Of a DNA stretch of 64,000 nucleotides, positions 25,859 to 33,048 are shown one piece after another. How positions within the stretch are numbered: the first letter of the stretch is position 1; each line of letters opens with the position of its first letter. Below the pieces are notes generated by a model that saw only the letters and a program-made list of their open reading frames with translations, was not told the DNA's origin and made no database searches. A program made the position numbers and the translations under genes. Source of the DNA: Paraflavitalea pollutisoli (GTDB taxonomy: Bacteria > Bacteroidota > Bacteroidia > Chitinophagales > Chitinophagaceae); NCBI RefSeq assembly GCF_029360705.1, contig NZ_JARKMX010000001.1, positions 124,001 through 188,000 on the forward strand. Reading direction: 5' to 3'.

Positions 25859-26929
25859 ATGACTGTAACTGCTATTGCTCAACGCCGGTTGGTAAACCAA
25901 CGCCTGTTTTCTTCCAGTTTTACCGAACCTGCAGAGGTGGTGCATTGGCTGGGTGCCATGCAGGCGCAGGATTTTGCCGGTGCCAAGTGGAGTATTGGAA
26001 CGCGCCTGCCAGGCATTACGGACGGGGCTATTGAACAGGCTATCGATAGCGGTAAGATCATTCGCACCTGGGCTTTACGCGGCACCTGGCATTGGGTATC
26101 GCCTGTTGATGTGCATTGGATGCTGTCATTTGTGGCACCCAGGGTGCATCAGAAATATGCCAAACACTTGCGGGATGAGGGGATCGATAAGGCGATGATC
26201 AGAAAGAGCCATTCGGTATTAAATAAATCGCTGGAGGGAGGAGCTGCCCTGACCAGGGATGAACTGGCTGAACTATTTGTAAAAAAGGGCATCAAAACCT
26301 CCAATTACGGTGTGGGCTATTTGCTGCTGCATGCCAGTCAGGAGCGACTGATCTGCATGGGCCCGCGCAAGGGTAAACAATTCACCCACGTATTGTTGGA
26401 CGAATGGGCTCCGACAGCGCAGCGGTTTACCCCCGATGAGCCGCTGGCAGAGCTGGCCCGGCGTTATTTTATCAGCCATGGCCCTGCTACCGCCAAAGAC
26501 TTTATGTGGTGGGCGGGCATCACGCTGACAGAAGCCCGAAAGGGTATCGAGCTGGTGCAACAGGAGCTGATGGCAGACAATGTAGTCGGAGAGACCTACT
26601 GGCAAGGAGCTGAGGTGGTAGCGGCGGCCAAGAAAAGTGCGGTATATCTCCTTCCAGGTTTCGATGAATTTCTTTTAGGCTATACCGATCGGAGCGCCGT
26701 GGTCAATGAGCAATACCAGCATCGGTTGGCCATGACGGCCAATGGTCAATACAGCGCCACCATCGTAGTGGGTGGCCAGGTGGTGGGCATCTGGAAAAGA
26801 ACTATTAAAGGCAAGGAGGTAGTAGTGGAGCTGGAATACTTCGAGCCGCCTGCGCAAACTGTGATTGCGGCTGTACAAGCTGCTGCCAGGCGGTACGCCA
26901 GGTTTCTTGGATTGAGGCTTGTTTTATAA
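25859..26929 (+). CDS. Winged-helix DNA-binding protein of the AlkZ/YcaQ (HTH_42) family
   Basis: The 356-residue product matches the HTH_42 family, whose characterised members (AlkZ, YcaQ) are DNA glycosylases that unhook crosslinks. Visible features are the N-terminal QRRLVNQRL, the loop GAMQAQDFAGAKWSIGTR with the family QxQ/QxD signature, IIRTWALRGTWHWVSP, and the C-terminal LLPGFDEFLLGYTDR followed by a VVGIWKRTIKG beta domain. It could be a glycosylase or only a DNA-binding relative. It starts 48 bp after the dinB-like gene on the same strand, and nrtR follows. Confidence 0.85.
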   Translation: MTVTAIAQRRLVNQRLFSSSFTEPAEVVHWLGAMQAQDFAGAKWSIGTRLPGITDGAIEQAIDSGKIIRTWALRGTWHWVSPVDVHWMLSFVAPRVHQKYAKHLRDEGIDKAMIRKSHSVLNKSLEGGAALTRDELAELFVKKGIKTSNYGVGYLLLHASQERLICMGPRKGKQFTHVLLDEWAPTAQRFTPDEPLAELARRYFISHGPATAKDFMWWAGITLTEARKGIELVQQELMADNVVGETYWQGAEVVAAAKKSAVYLLPGFDEFLLGYTDRSAVVNEQYQHRLAMTANGQYSATIVVGGQVVGIWKRTIKGKEVVVELEYFEPPAQTVIAAVQAAARRYARFLGLRLVL

Positions 26930-26973
26930 AGTGGTATGCAAATACTCGCGGCAATTTTTATCTTGCAGGTTGA

Positions 26974-27666
26974 ATGAGCAGTTTCGAACAGCATATGAAA
27001 GTGGCCGTAGACGCGGTCGTATTTGGGTATTCCAAACAGGAAGGGGTATCTGTATTATTGATACAGCGGAAGTATCCTCCTTTTCAGAATAGCTGGGCTA
27101 TACCTGGTGGCTTCGTGCTGGAACACGAGTCATTGGAGGAAGCCGTGCGCCGGGAGCTGCAGGAAGAAACGGGCATCAGTGTGAACTACCTGGAACAACT
27201 ATACACCTTTGGCAAACCTGGTCGTGATCCGCGCCAGCGTATTATTTCCATTGCTTATTTCGCGCTGGTGAAATCGGCCCAGTTTCAGCAACTGAAGGCG
27301 AGTACGGATGCGGAGCATGCGCAATGGTTTAGCATCAAAGAATTGCCCGATCTGGCTTTTGACCACCAGGACATTCTGAAAATGGCTGTGGAGCGTGTGC
27401 AGGCCAAGATCCGGTACCAACCAATTGGGTTTGAGTTATTGGACAAGGTCTTTCCATTTGCTGATTTTGAACACCTATATACCTCTTTACTTGGTCGTGA
27501 CATCGACCGGCGCAATTTCAGCCGTAAGGTGTTGGCGCTGGGCATACTGGACGAGACCAAAGAATTTGCCAAGCCTGAGGGCAAAGGCCGGCCGAGCAAA
27601 ATGTACCGGTTCAACGAGCAACGCTACCAGCAACTGGAGAAAGAAGGAATGCACTTCGAGATCTAA
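26974..27666 (+). CDS. nrtR: NrtR-type Nudix-domain transcriptional regulator of NAD metabolism
   Basis: The 230-residue protein has an N-terminal Nudix domain (about 8-140) and a C-terminal winged helix (about 150-230; RRNFSRKVLALGILDETKEF, then GRPSKMYRF), the NrtR layout. NrtR represses NAD salvage genes and is released by ADP-ribose. The Nudix box is fully canonical (GGFVLEHESLEEAVRRELQE, then ETGI), so hydrolase activity may be kept, whereas many NrtRs have lost it. The neighbouring NAD salvage operon, with two matched palindromes over its promoter, supports the role strongly. A TATCTTGC box at 26959-26966 lies 7 nt before the ATG. Confidence 0.9.
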   Translation: MSSFEQHMKVAVDAVVFGYSKQEGVSVLLIQRKYPPFQNSWAIPGGFVLEHESLEEAVRRELQEETGISVNYLEQLYTFGKPGRDPRQRIISIAYFALVKSAQFQQLKASTDAEHAQWFSIKELPDLAFDHQDILKMAVERVQAKIRYQPIGFELLDKVFPFADFEHLYTSLLGRDIDRRNFSRKVLALGILDETKEFAKPEGKGRPSKMYRFNEQRYQQLEKEGMHFEI

Positions 27667-27836
27667 ACAGTTGCCTTATTTCCAGTTTTATTTTTGGTTT
27701 TGGCTACTGCTTTGTGGTAAATTGTACTTCTTCTATGAGCTTCACCTACCATTTTTCGTTTCCGGCTGATCGATCGGCCACTACACTCCAACATTGCGTG
27801 GCTACGGCTCATTTGACTCTATTTTTCCCTACTTGC

Positions 27837-27891
27837 GGTTTACTCTAGGTTTACTTCCGGTTTACTCCAGCTTTACTTTTGGTTTACTTGA
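27837..27891. repeat. Five 11-bp direct repeats (GGTTTACTnnn)
   Basis: Units start at 27837, 27848, 27859, 27870 and 27881, exactly 11 bp apart. Four read GGTTTACT and one GCTTTACT; the last three bases vary. The exact helical-turn spacing suggests a protein-binding array or a slipped simple repeat. It lies in the 545-bp gap between nrtR and the NAD operon, about 250 bp before the promoter. Confidence 0.85.
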
Positions 27892-28138
27892 CAGTGGGGT
27901 TCGCTACCCTTTACCTATTTTACAGGTACCAGACCTGATAAAGAATGGTAATTTGATGTAGGAAGCTGGAACTTAGACCATAAGCGTAGTCTTGCCAGAC
28001 TCCCATTCCCGGTATCGAATACGATGTGGACAGACTGCCGGGCGAGCTGAAGCGTTGATGGATCAGCTAAGGTAGAGGTATTCAATAGCGGGTTTAGAAA
28101 ATCTGGGATTATGGCTATCGGCAAAAATTTTATCCCAT

Positions 28139-28159
28139 TTTGCGTTTTTTTTACGCAAA
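28139..28159. promoter_or_regulatory. Putative NrtR operator O1
   Basis: This is a perfect inverted repeat, TTTGCGT-N7-ACGCAAA, 21 bp long, just upstream of the -33 box of nadM. NrtR sites are 21-bp palindromes in other lineages. The same half-sites with the same spacer recur at O2. Confidence 0.75.
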
Positions 28160-28162
28160 TAA

Positions 28163-28194
28163 TTTGCAGATACCATTAGGGCTTTTTATATTTG
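28163..28194 (+). promoter_or_regulatory. Promoter of the NAD/ADP-ribose operon
   Basis: TTTG (28163-28166), 20 bp, then TATATTTG (28187-28194) is a full match to the Bacteroidota primary promoter. The start site would be near 28200, giving a leader of about 12 nt. O1 ends 3 bp before the -33 box and O2 overlaps the -7 box, the geometry of a repressed promoter. Confidence 0.8.
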
Positions 28195-28211
28195 TGTAGA
28201 ATTGACGCAAA
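28191..28211. promoter_or_regulatory. Putative NrtR operator O2
   Basis: TTTGTGT-N7-ACGCAAA differs from O1 by one base in the left half. It covers the end of the -7 box, the transcription start and the base just before the nadM ATG, so a bound repressor would block both polymerase and start-site access. Confidence 0.72.
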
Positions 28212-29129
28212 ATGAAACATACAGGAGTTATCATCGCACGCTTTCAAACACCTTATCTCCACGAAGGGCATAAATACCTTTTGAATGAGATCAGGTCCAA
28301 GCATAATAAGATCATCATTGTGCTGGGTGTTACCCCGGTTAAGGGCAGCGGCCGCAATCCGTTTGACTTTTACACCCGGGAACGCATGCTGAAACAATTT
28401 GCCCCTGAGCTGATCGTGTTGCCACTGGGCGACCACCCGGATGACCGGATTTGGAGTGAGCGGCTCGACAATTTGCTGAGAAACACCTTTCCCCAGGAGT
28501 CGTTTGTGTTGTATGGCAGCCGGGACTGTTTTATTCCCTATTACAGTGGTTCGCTGGCGGTGGTGGCTTTGCCAGAGTTGGGTAATCATTCGGCGACCAC
28601 CATTCGTGATGAAAATGCCGATAAGGTGCTGGACAGTGTAGATTTCAGAATGGGCATCAATTATGCGTACCACAATAAATATGACGCTGTTCATCCAACC
28701 GTGGACATTGCCGTACTTCGGAATGGCGGAACGGAGGTGCTGTTGGGCAAGAAGCCTGGTGCAGCGGGCTGGCGGTTTCCCGGTGGCTTTGCTGATCCTA
28801 CCGACGGATCGTATGAGGATTCGGCTGCCCGTGAATTACAGGAAGAATGTGGTGAACTGGTGACGGGCCCCCTGCAATACATCGGATCGGCGAGGATCGA
28901 TGACTGGCGTTACCGCAAAGAGGCGGATAAAATTATGACCCTGTTCTTTAAAACGTCGTTGATCAGTGGGGAAGCGGTTGCCAATGATGACCTGGCCGAA
29001 CTGGCCTGGTTTACGGTAGATAAACTTACCGCCATGATCGAAGAAGGAGCTATCACTCCAGAACACAGTGTGCTGGCCCGGATGCTGCACGACCAATTGT
29101 CGATAACGACCCATCTGACCAAGCAATAA
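28212..29129 (+). CDS. nadM: Bifunctional NMN adenylyltransferase (NadM type)-Nudix hydrolase
   Basis: The 305-residue product fuses an NMN adenylyltransferase (about 1-165; GVIIARFQTPYLHEGHKYL with the HxGH nucleotidyl motif, GSRDCF, ATTIRDENADKV) to a Nudix domain (about 185-300; WRFPGGFADP, then AARELQEECGEL). This arrangement is known from Synechocystis and Francisella, where the first domain makes NAD from NMN and ATP and the Nudix domain cleaves ADP-ribose. In the Nudix box the REL-x-EE-x-G core is intact, but the glutamate five after the first Gly is shifted. It is the first gene of the operon, directly under the O1/O2 promoter. Confidence 0.93.
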   Translation: MKHTGVIIARFQTPYLHEGHKYLLNEIRSKHNKIIIVLGVTPVKGSGRNPFDFYTRERMLKQFAPELIVLPLGDHPDDRIWSERLDNLLRNTFPQESFVLYGSRDCFIPYYSGSLAVVALPELGNHSATTIRDENADKVLDSVDFRMGINYAYHNKYDAVHPTVDIAVLRNGGTEVLLGKKPGAAGWRFPGGFADPTDGSYEDSAARELQEECGELVTGPLQYIGSARIDDWRYRKEADKIMTLFFKTSLISGEAVANDDLAELAWFTVDKLTAMIEEGAITPEHSVLARMLHDQLSITTHLTKQ

Positions 29130-29167
29130 CTTAAACCTTTATACTTTTTATTCTTAAAACGGATACA

Positions 29168-30616
29168 ATGAAAACGCAAGAGAACCTTTTACTGCTCGCC
29201 GACGCTTATAAATACTCACACCATAAATTATACTACCCAGGAACCACCAAGATCTATTCGTACCTCGAAAGCCGTGGTGGTCAATTTGACGAAACGGTAT
29301 TTTTCGGACTGCAGTATTTTCTAAAGTATTACCTGGAGGGAGAAGTGATTACGACTGAAAAAATCGATGCTGCTGAAAAGTTTCTGGTGGATGTGTTTGG
29401 ACGCAACGATGTTTTTGACCGCAGTAAATTCGACCATATCGTTCAAAAACACGGCGGTAAATTGCCTGTGCGGATCAAAGCCGTACGTGAAGGCGCGGTT
29501 GTTCCTGTCAACAATGTGCTGGTCACCATCGAGAATACCGATCCCGAATGTTTCTGGCTTACCAATTTCCTGGAAACGTTGCTGATGCAAGTGTGGTATC
29601 CCTGCACCGTAGCTTCTGTATCGCGCGAGATCAGGAAGATCACAACTGAATATTTCCAGGAGACCGCTTCGGCTGCTGCCAATGCCGGGATGGATTTCAT
29701 GCTGAACGATTTTGGTTTCCGGGGTGTGAGCTCGGTAGAGAGTGCGGGCATTGGCGGTGCTGCCCACTTGCTGAACTTCCGCGGGAGTGACAATATCATG
29801 GGCAGTGTGCTGGCCAAAAGGTACTACGGTGCAGACCAGGTGTATGGTTTATCCATTCCTGCTACGGAGCACAGTATCTGTACGCTGCTGGGTGAAGAAG
29901 GTGAACTGGAAGTGTTCAAACATATTCTCCGCACGTTCCCTACTGGCACGGTGGCTTGTGTTTCTGACTCTTACGATATCTTCCGGGCATGCAGCAAATA
30001 CTGGGGTGCCGACCTGAAGGAACTGGTGCTGAGCCGTGATGGCGTGCTGGTGATCCGTCCCGATAGTGGCGACCCTGTTTTCACCCTGCTGAAGGTGTTT
30101 GATATCTTGTTTGAGAAGTTTGGTTTCACCATCAATGAAAAAGGCTTCCGGGTATTGCCTTCCCAGGTGCGGGTGATCCAGGGCGACGGTATCAATGTGG
30201 ACTCTATCCGGCATATCTACAATGCGCTTAAGATAAACGGTATCAGTGCCGAGAACCTCGTACTGGGCATGGGTGGTGCGCTGTTGCAAAAAGTTGACCG
30301 TGATACGCAAAAGTTTGCTTTCAAATGTTCTTACGCCGAGGTGAACGGAGAGGCTGTAGACGTTCAAAAGAATCCTATCGAGATCGACTCTCATGGACGA
30401 CTGGTAAGTTCTTTCAAGAAATCGAAAGCGGGCCAACTGAAGCTGATCCTGACGGACGGTGTTTATCAGACTGTACGCAAAGAACTGGAGCCTGAAGCAG
30501 AGGATCAACTAATCACTGTTTTTGAGAATGGCGAGATCACCTGCGACCTGAAATACGAGGATATCCGCGAAAGAGCAGTCTTTACAGAAGTTGCATTTGC
30601 CGAGGCGAATAAATAA
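29168..30616 (+). CDS. nadV: Nicotinamide phosphoribosyltransferase (NAMPT)
   Basis: NadV joins nicotinamide with PRPP to give NMN, which NadM or NadR turns into NAD. The 482 residues fit NAMPT rather than nicotinate phosphoribosyltransferase: ADAYKYSHHKLYYPGTTKIY at the N-terminus, FEDFGxRG-like NDFGFRGVSSVESAGIGG, the catalytic His in GLSIPATEHSI, CVSDSYDIF and the phosphate-binding DGVLVIRPDSGDP, QGDGINVDSI, GMGGALLQ. It starts 38 bp after nadM. Nicotinamide is the by-product of every NAD-consuming ADP-ribosylation, which links it with the downstream genes. Confidence 0.96.
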   Translation: MKTQENLLLLADAYKYSHHKLYYPGTTKIYSYLESRGGQFDETVFFGLQYFLKYYLEGEVITTEKIDAAEKFLVDVFGRNDVFDRSKFDHIVQKHGGKLPVRIKAVREGAVVPVNNVLVTIENTDPECFWLTNFLETLLMQVWYPCTVASVSREIRKITTEYFQETASAAANAGMDFMLNDFGFRGVSSVESAGIGGAAHLLNFRGSDNIMGSVLAKRYYGADQVYGLSIPATEHSICTLLGEEGELEVFKHILRTFPTGTVACVSDSYDIFRACSKYWGADLKELVLSRDGVLVIRPDSGDPVFTLLKVFDILFEKFGFTINEKGFRVLPSQVRVIQGDGINVDSIRHIYNALKINGISAENLVLGMGGALLQKVDRDTQKFAFKCSYAEVNGEAVDVQKNPIEIDSHGRLVSSFKKSKAGQLKLILTDGVYQTVRKELEPEAEDQLITVFENGEITCDLKYEDIRERAVFTEVAFAEANK

Positions 30617-30718
30617 AAGGGCTTCGGCCTCGCAGGCGGAACCTGGGATGTGATTGAAGACATTGTTGAAGAGACGTTGAGCAGACAGGGCATACCTGTA
30701 ACGGTATATGATTTATGA
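30617..30718 (+). pseudogene. C-terminal remnant of a macrodomain (TARG1/DarG-like)
   Basis: Directly after the nadV TAA, in the same frame, 33 codons read into GFGLAGGTWDVIEDIVEE and end RQGIPVTVYDL before TGA. This resembles the last helix and strand of TARG1/OARD1- and DarG-type macrodomains (pattern GCGLxxxxWxxVxxxIEEx, then ITVYTL). No start codon or N-terminal two thirds exists. The TGA overlaps the ATG of the NADAR gene as ATGA, the normal overlap of coupled genes, so a full gene probably once stood here and was removed by a deletion whose left end fell at the nadV stop. Family assignment is from recognised phrasing only. Confidence 0.6.
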
Positions 30719-31239
30719 AATATTCACTCGACATACTAAAGCAGCAGATAGAGCGCGGTGACCAAATCGAGTACCTCTTTTTTTGGGGTCATACGCCCAA
30801 ACGCACGGATGTTGTTGACAATTCGTGCCTGAGCCAATGGTTTCCTGCGCCTTTTGTAGTTGATGGCGTGACCTACTCTACCGCAGAGCATTGGATGATG
30901 GCACAAAAGGCCTTGTTGTTTGGTGATGACGACGCTTTCCATGACATACTGAAAGCAGATAAGCCAGGCACGGCCAAGGCCATCGGCAGGAAAGTACGGA
31001 ATTTCGATGATGAGCTGTGGCATGCCAAGCGATATGAGGTCGTTGTACAGGGCTCTTATCATAAGTTTTCGCAACATTCGGCTATGCGGGAATTATTGTT
31101 GCGGACTGGCAGTCGGGTCATCGTGGAAGCTAGTCCGACGGACCGTATCTGGGGCATCGGCCTATCGCAAAATACCTGGCGGGGTAAGAACTTACTTGGC
31201 TTTGCCCTCATGGAAGCCAGAGACCAATTGAGACAATAA
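30715..31239 (+). CDS. NADAR (YbiA-like) N-glycosidase
   Basis: The 174-residue protein is a NADAR/DUF1768 member: FFWGHTP near the N-terminus, CLSQWFPAPFVVDGVTYSTA, EHWMMAQKALLFGD with the catalytic Glu, GRKVRNFDDELWHAKRYEVV and DRIWGIGLS. NADAR proteins cleave N-glycosidic bonds. Some process riboflavin intermediates (YbiA) and others remove ADP-ribose from guanine in DNA, countering DarT-like toxins. The position between NAMPT and PARG/ARH genes favours the ADP-ribose role. The start overlaps the TGA of the macrodomain remnant. Confidence 0.88.
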   Translation: MKYSLDILKQQIERGDQIEYLFFWGHTPKRTDVVDNSCLSQWFPAPFVVDGVTYSTAEHWMMAQKALLFGDDDAFHDILKADKPGTAKAIGRKVRNFDDELWHAKRYEVVVQGSYHKFSQHSAMRELLLRTGSRVIVEASPTDRIWGIGLSQNTWRGKNLLGFALMEARDQLRQ

Positions 31240-31262
31240 GTATTAACAATTAAGATCAGATC

Positions 31263-32090
31263 ATGAATCAGAAAGCACGGGTAGCTATCGCGGAAGACAC
31301 GCTGAAGCTACTCGAACAGGAATATTATGTCAATACTACGGGGGCCAGGGTCGACCTGCAACAAGCCATGGAGCATGCCACTGCGCATACAACGCTCTAT
31401 ACGCCGGAAGCGTTACAAACCATGCTGGACCAACGACCTGACGTCGGTGGGTCTTTTACCACCACTTACGAAGTGACCAATGAAACAACGCTGGATGCCG
31501 TTAGAAGACTGGCTGCAGCTGGTGCCGGTAATATCCTATGCCTCAATTTCGCCTCTGCCAAGAACGCCGGTGGCGGCTTTCTCGGCGGCGCCATCGCGCA
31601 GGAAGAATGTATTGCCAGGGCCTCCGGGCTTTACCCCTGCCTTTTAAAGGCGCCTGCCTACTACGCCTTTCATCGCAAACAATGGAGCTGTCTCTACTCG
31701 GACCATATGATCTATTCGCCTGCAGTTCCCATCCTCAAAGATGAATTGGGCGTGCTGCTGGACGAGATCGTTCTGACTGCCATCGTTACTTCACCCGCCG
31801 TCAATGCGGGGGTCGTGGTGGAGCGTGAAAAAGAAAACAAAGAACAGATCATTCCCGTGATGCGTGTCAGGACTGCCAAGCTACTAGCACTCTGCGCAAC
31901 TCATGGCCATGACACGTTGGTACTGGGTGCCTGGGGATGCGGCGTATTCCGCAATAACCCGGAGGAGATCGCGGCCTTGTTTCATGAGGCATTGACCGGT
32001 CCATTTGCCGGCCAGTTCCGCAAGGTCGTTTTCGCCGTAAAGACCAATAAAGACAGCATTATTGAACCCTTCATGAAGTACTTTTTATGA
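31263..32090 (+). CDS. TIGR02452/PARG-like poly(ADP-ribose) glycohydrolase fold protein
   Basis: The 275-residue protein belongs to the bacterial PARG-like branch of macrodomains. It has the diagnostic loop FASAKNAGGGFLGGAIAQEE, equivalent to GGG-x(6-8)-QEE, in which the second Glu is catalytic in PARG. Also seen are the ribose/phosphate-binding VTSPAVNAGV and VLGAWGCGVFRNNPEEIA, a macrodomain phosphate loop. It should hydrolyse O-glycosidic bonds of (poly)ADP-ribose. It starts 23 bp after the NADAR gene and ends overlapping the next gene by ATGA. Confidence 0.9.
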   Translation: MNQKARVAIAEDTLKLLEQEYYVNTTGARVDLQQAMEHATAHTTLYTPEALQTMLDQRPDVGGSFTTTYEVTNETTLDAVRRLAAAGAGNILCLNFASAKNAGGGFLGGAIAQEECIARASGLYPCLLKAPAYYAFHRKQWSCLYSDHMIYSPAVPILKDELGVLLDEIVLTAIVTSPAVNAGVVVEREKENKEQIIPVMRVRTAKLLALCATHGHDTLVLGAWGCGVFRNNPEEIAALFHEALTGPFAGQFRKVVFAVKTNKDSIIEPFMKYFL

Positions 32091-33025
32091 CCAGAGATCA
32101 GGTATATGGCGCTATGTTTGGCGTAGCCATCGGTGACGCGCTCGGCGTACCGGCCGAATTTAAAAGCCGTACGATACTGCGGAGCAAACCTATTAAAGGG
32201 TTCATTGGCTATGGAAGTCATAACCAGCCTCCCGGTACGTTTTCGGACGATACCTCTCTCACCTTTTGTCTGGCTGCCTCTCTTTGTAATGGGTACAACT
32301 TATACGATATCGGTAACCGCTTTGTAGACTGGTACCACAAAGGCTATTGGACGGCAGGCGGTAATGTCTTTGACATCGGGATGACGACCAGCAATGCCAT
32401 CGCCAGGTTGCGCAAAGGAACAGAGACTTCATTTGCCGGCGACTTTGACGAGGACTCCAACGGAAATGGTTCGCTGATGCGTATCCTTCCTTTATTGTTC
32501 CATATCAAAGAGATGCCCATAGAACAACGATTTGAGCATGTGAAGGCCGTTTCTTCCATCACCCATGGTCATATCCGTTCTGTGCTCGCTTGTTTCTTCT
32601 ACCTGGAGTGTGCTCTTGCCTTATTACAGGGACAAAGCAAGCAGTCTGCTTATTTGCAGGCCGGACAATTACTGCGTCAAATCATGAACGACCAGCAGAT
32701 TGTTCAGCCCGAAATAGATCTGTTTGCCCCGTTGACAGATGGCAATATCGCCGCCACTCCCATCGAAAACATCGGCTCGTCGGGCTATGTGATGAATACG
32801 CTGAAGGCGTCGATGCATTGCTTTCTGACCACCGATAACTACCAGGATGCGGTATTGAAGGCAGTAAACCTCGGTGATGATGCCGATACCACTGCCGCAG
32901 TAGCCGGTGGCCTCGCGGGTTTGCATTACGGACATGCTGCTATTCCCGAAAAATGGCGAACAGACATTCGCCGGGCCGGTGATATTACCGATCTGTGTGA
33001 GTTGATGTTTGTTTCCTTTTCCTAA
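32087..33025 (+). CDS. ADP-ribosylglycohydrolase (ARH/DraG family)
   Basis: The 312-residue protein has the bimetal-site motifs of ARH/DraG enzymes, which remove ADP-ribose from Arg, Ser or nucleic acid ends: GDALGVPAEF, GTFSDDTSLT, DEDSNGNGSLMRILPL, THGHIRSVLACFFYLE and LGDDADTTAAVAGGLAG. All expected acidic metal ligands are present. The start overlaps the PARG-like stop (ATGA), so translation is probably coupled and the two hydrolases are made in step. Confidence 0.95.
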   Translation: MTRDQVYGAMFGVAIGDALGVPAEFKSRTILRSKPIKGFIGYGSHNQPPGTFSDDTSLTFCLAASLCNGYNLYDIGNRFVDWYHKGYWTAGGNVFDIGMTTSNAIARLRKGTETSFAGDFDEDSNGNGSLMRILPLLFHIKEMPIEQRFEHVKAVSSITHGHIRSVLACFFYLECALALLQGQSKQSAYLQAGQLLRQIMNDQQIVQPEIDLFAPLTDGNIAATPIENIGSSGYVMNTLKASMHCFLTTDNYQDAVLKAVNLGDDADTTAAVAGGLAGLHYGHAAIPEKWRTDIRRAGDITDLCELMFVSFS

Positions 33026-33048
33026 GCCCTTTCTCAAATTCTCTTTAC

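Noticed and set aside
30715-32090. DarT/DarG or DarT/NADAR toxin-antitoxin pair
   Set aside because: No DarT or other ADP-ribosyltransferase toxin gene is found next to the NADAR, PARG-like or macrodomain-remnant sequences.
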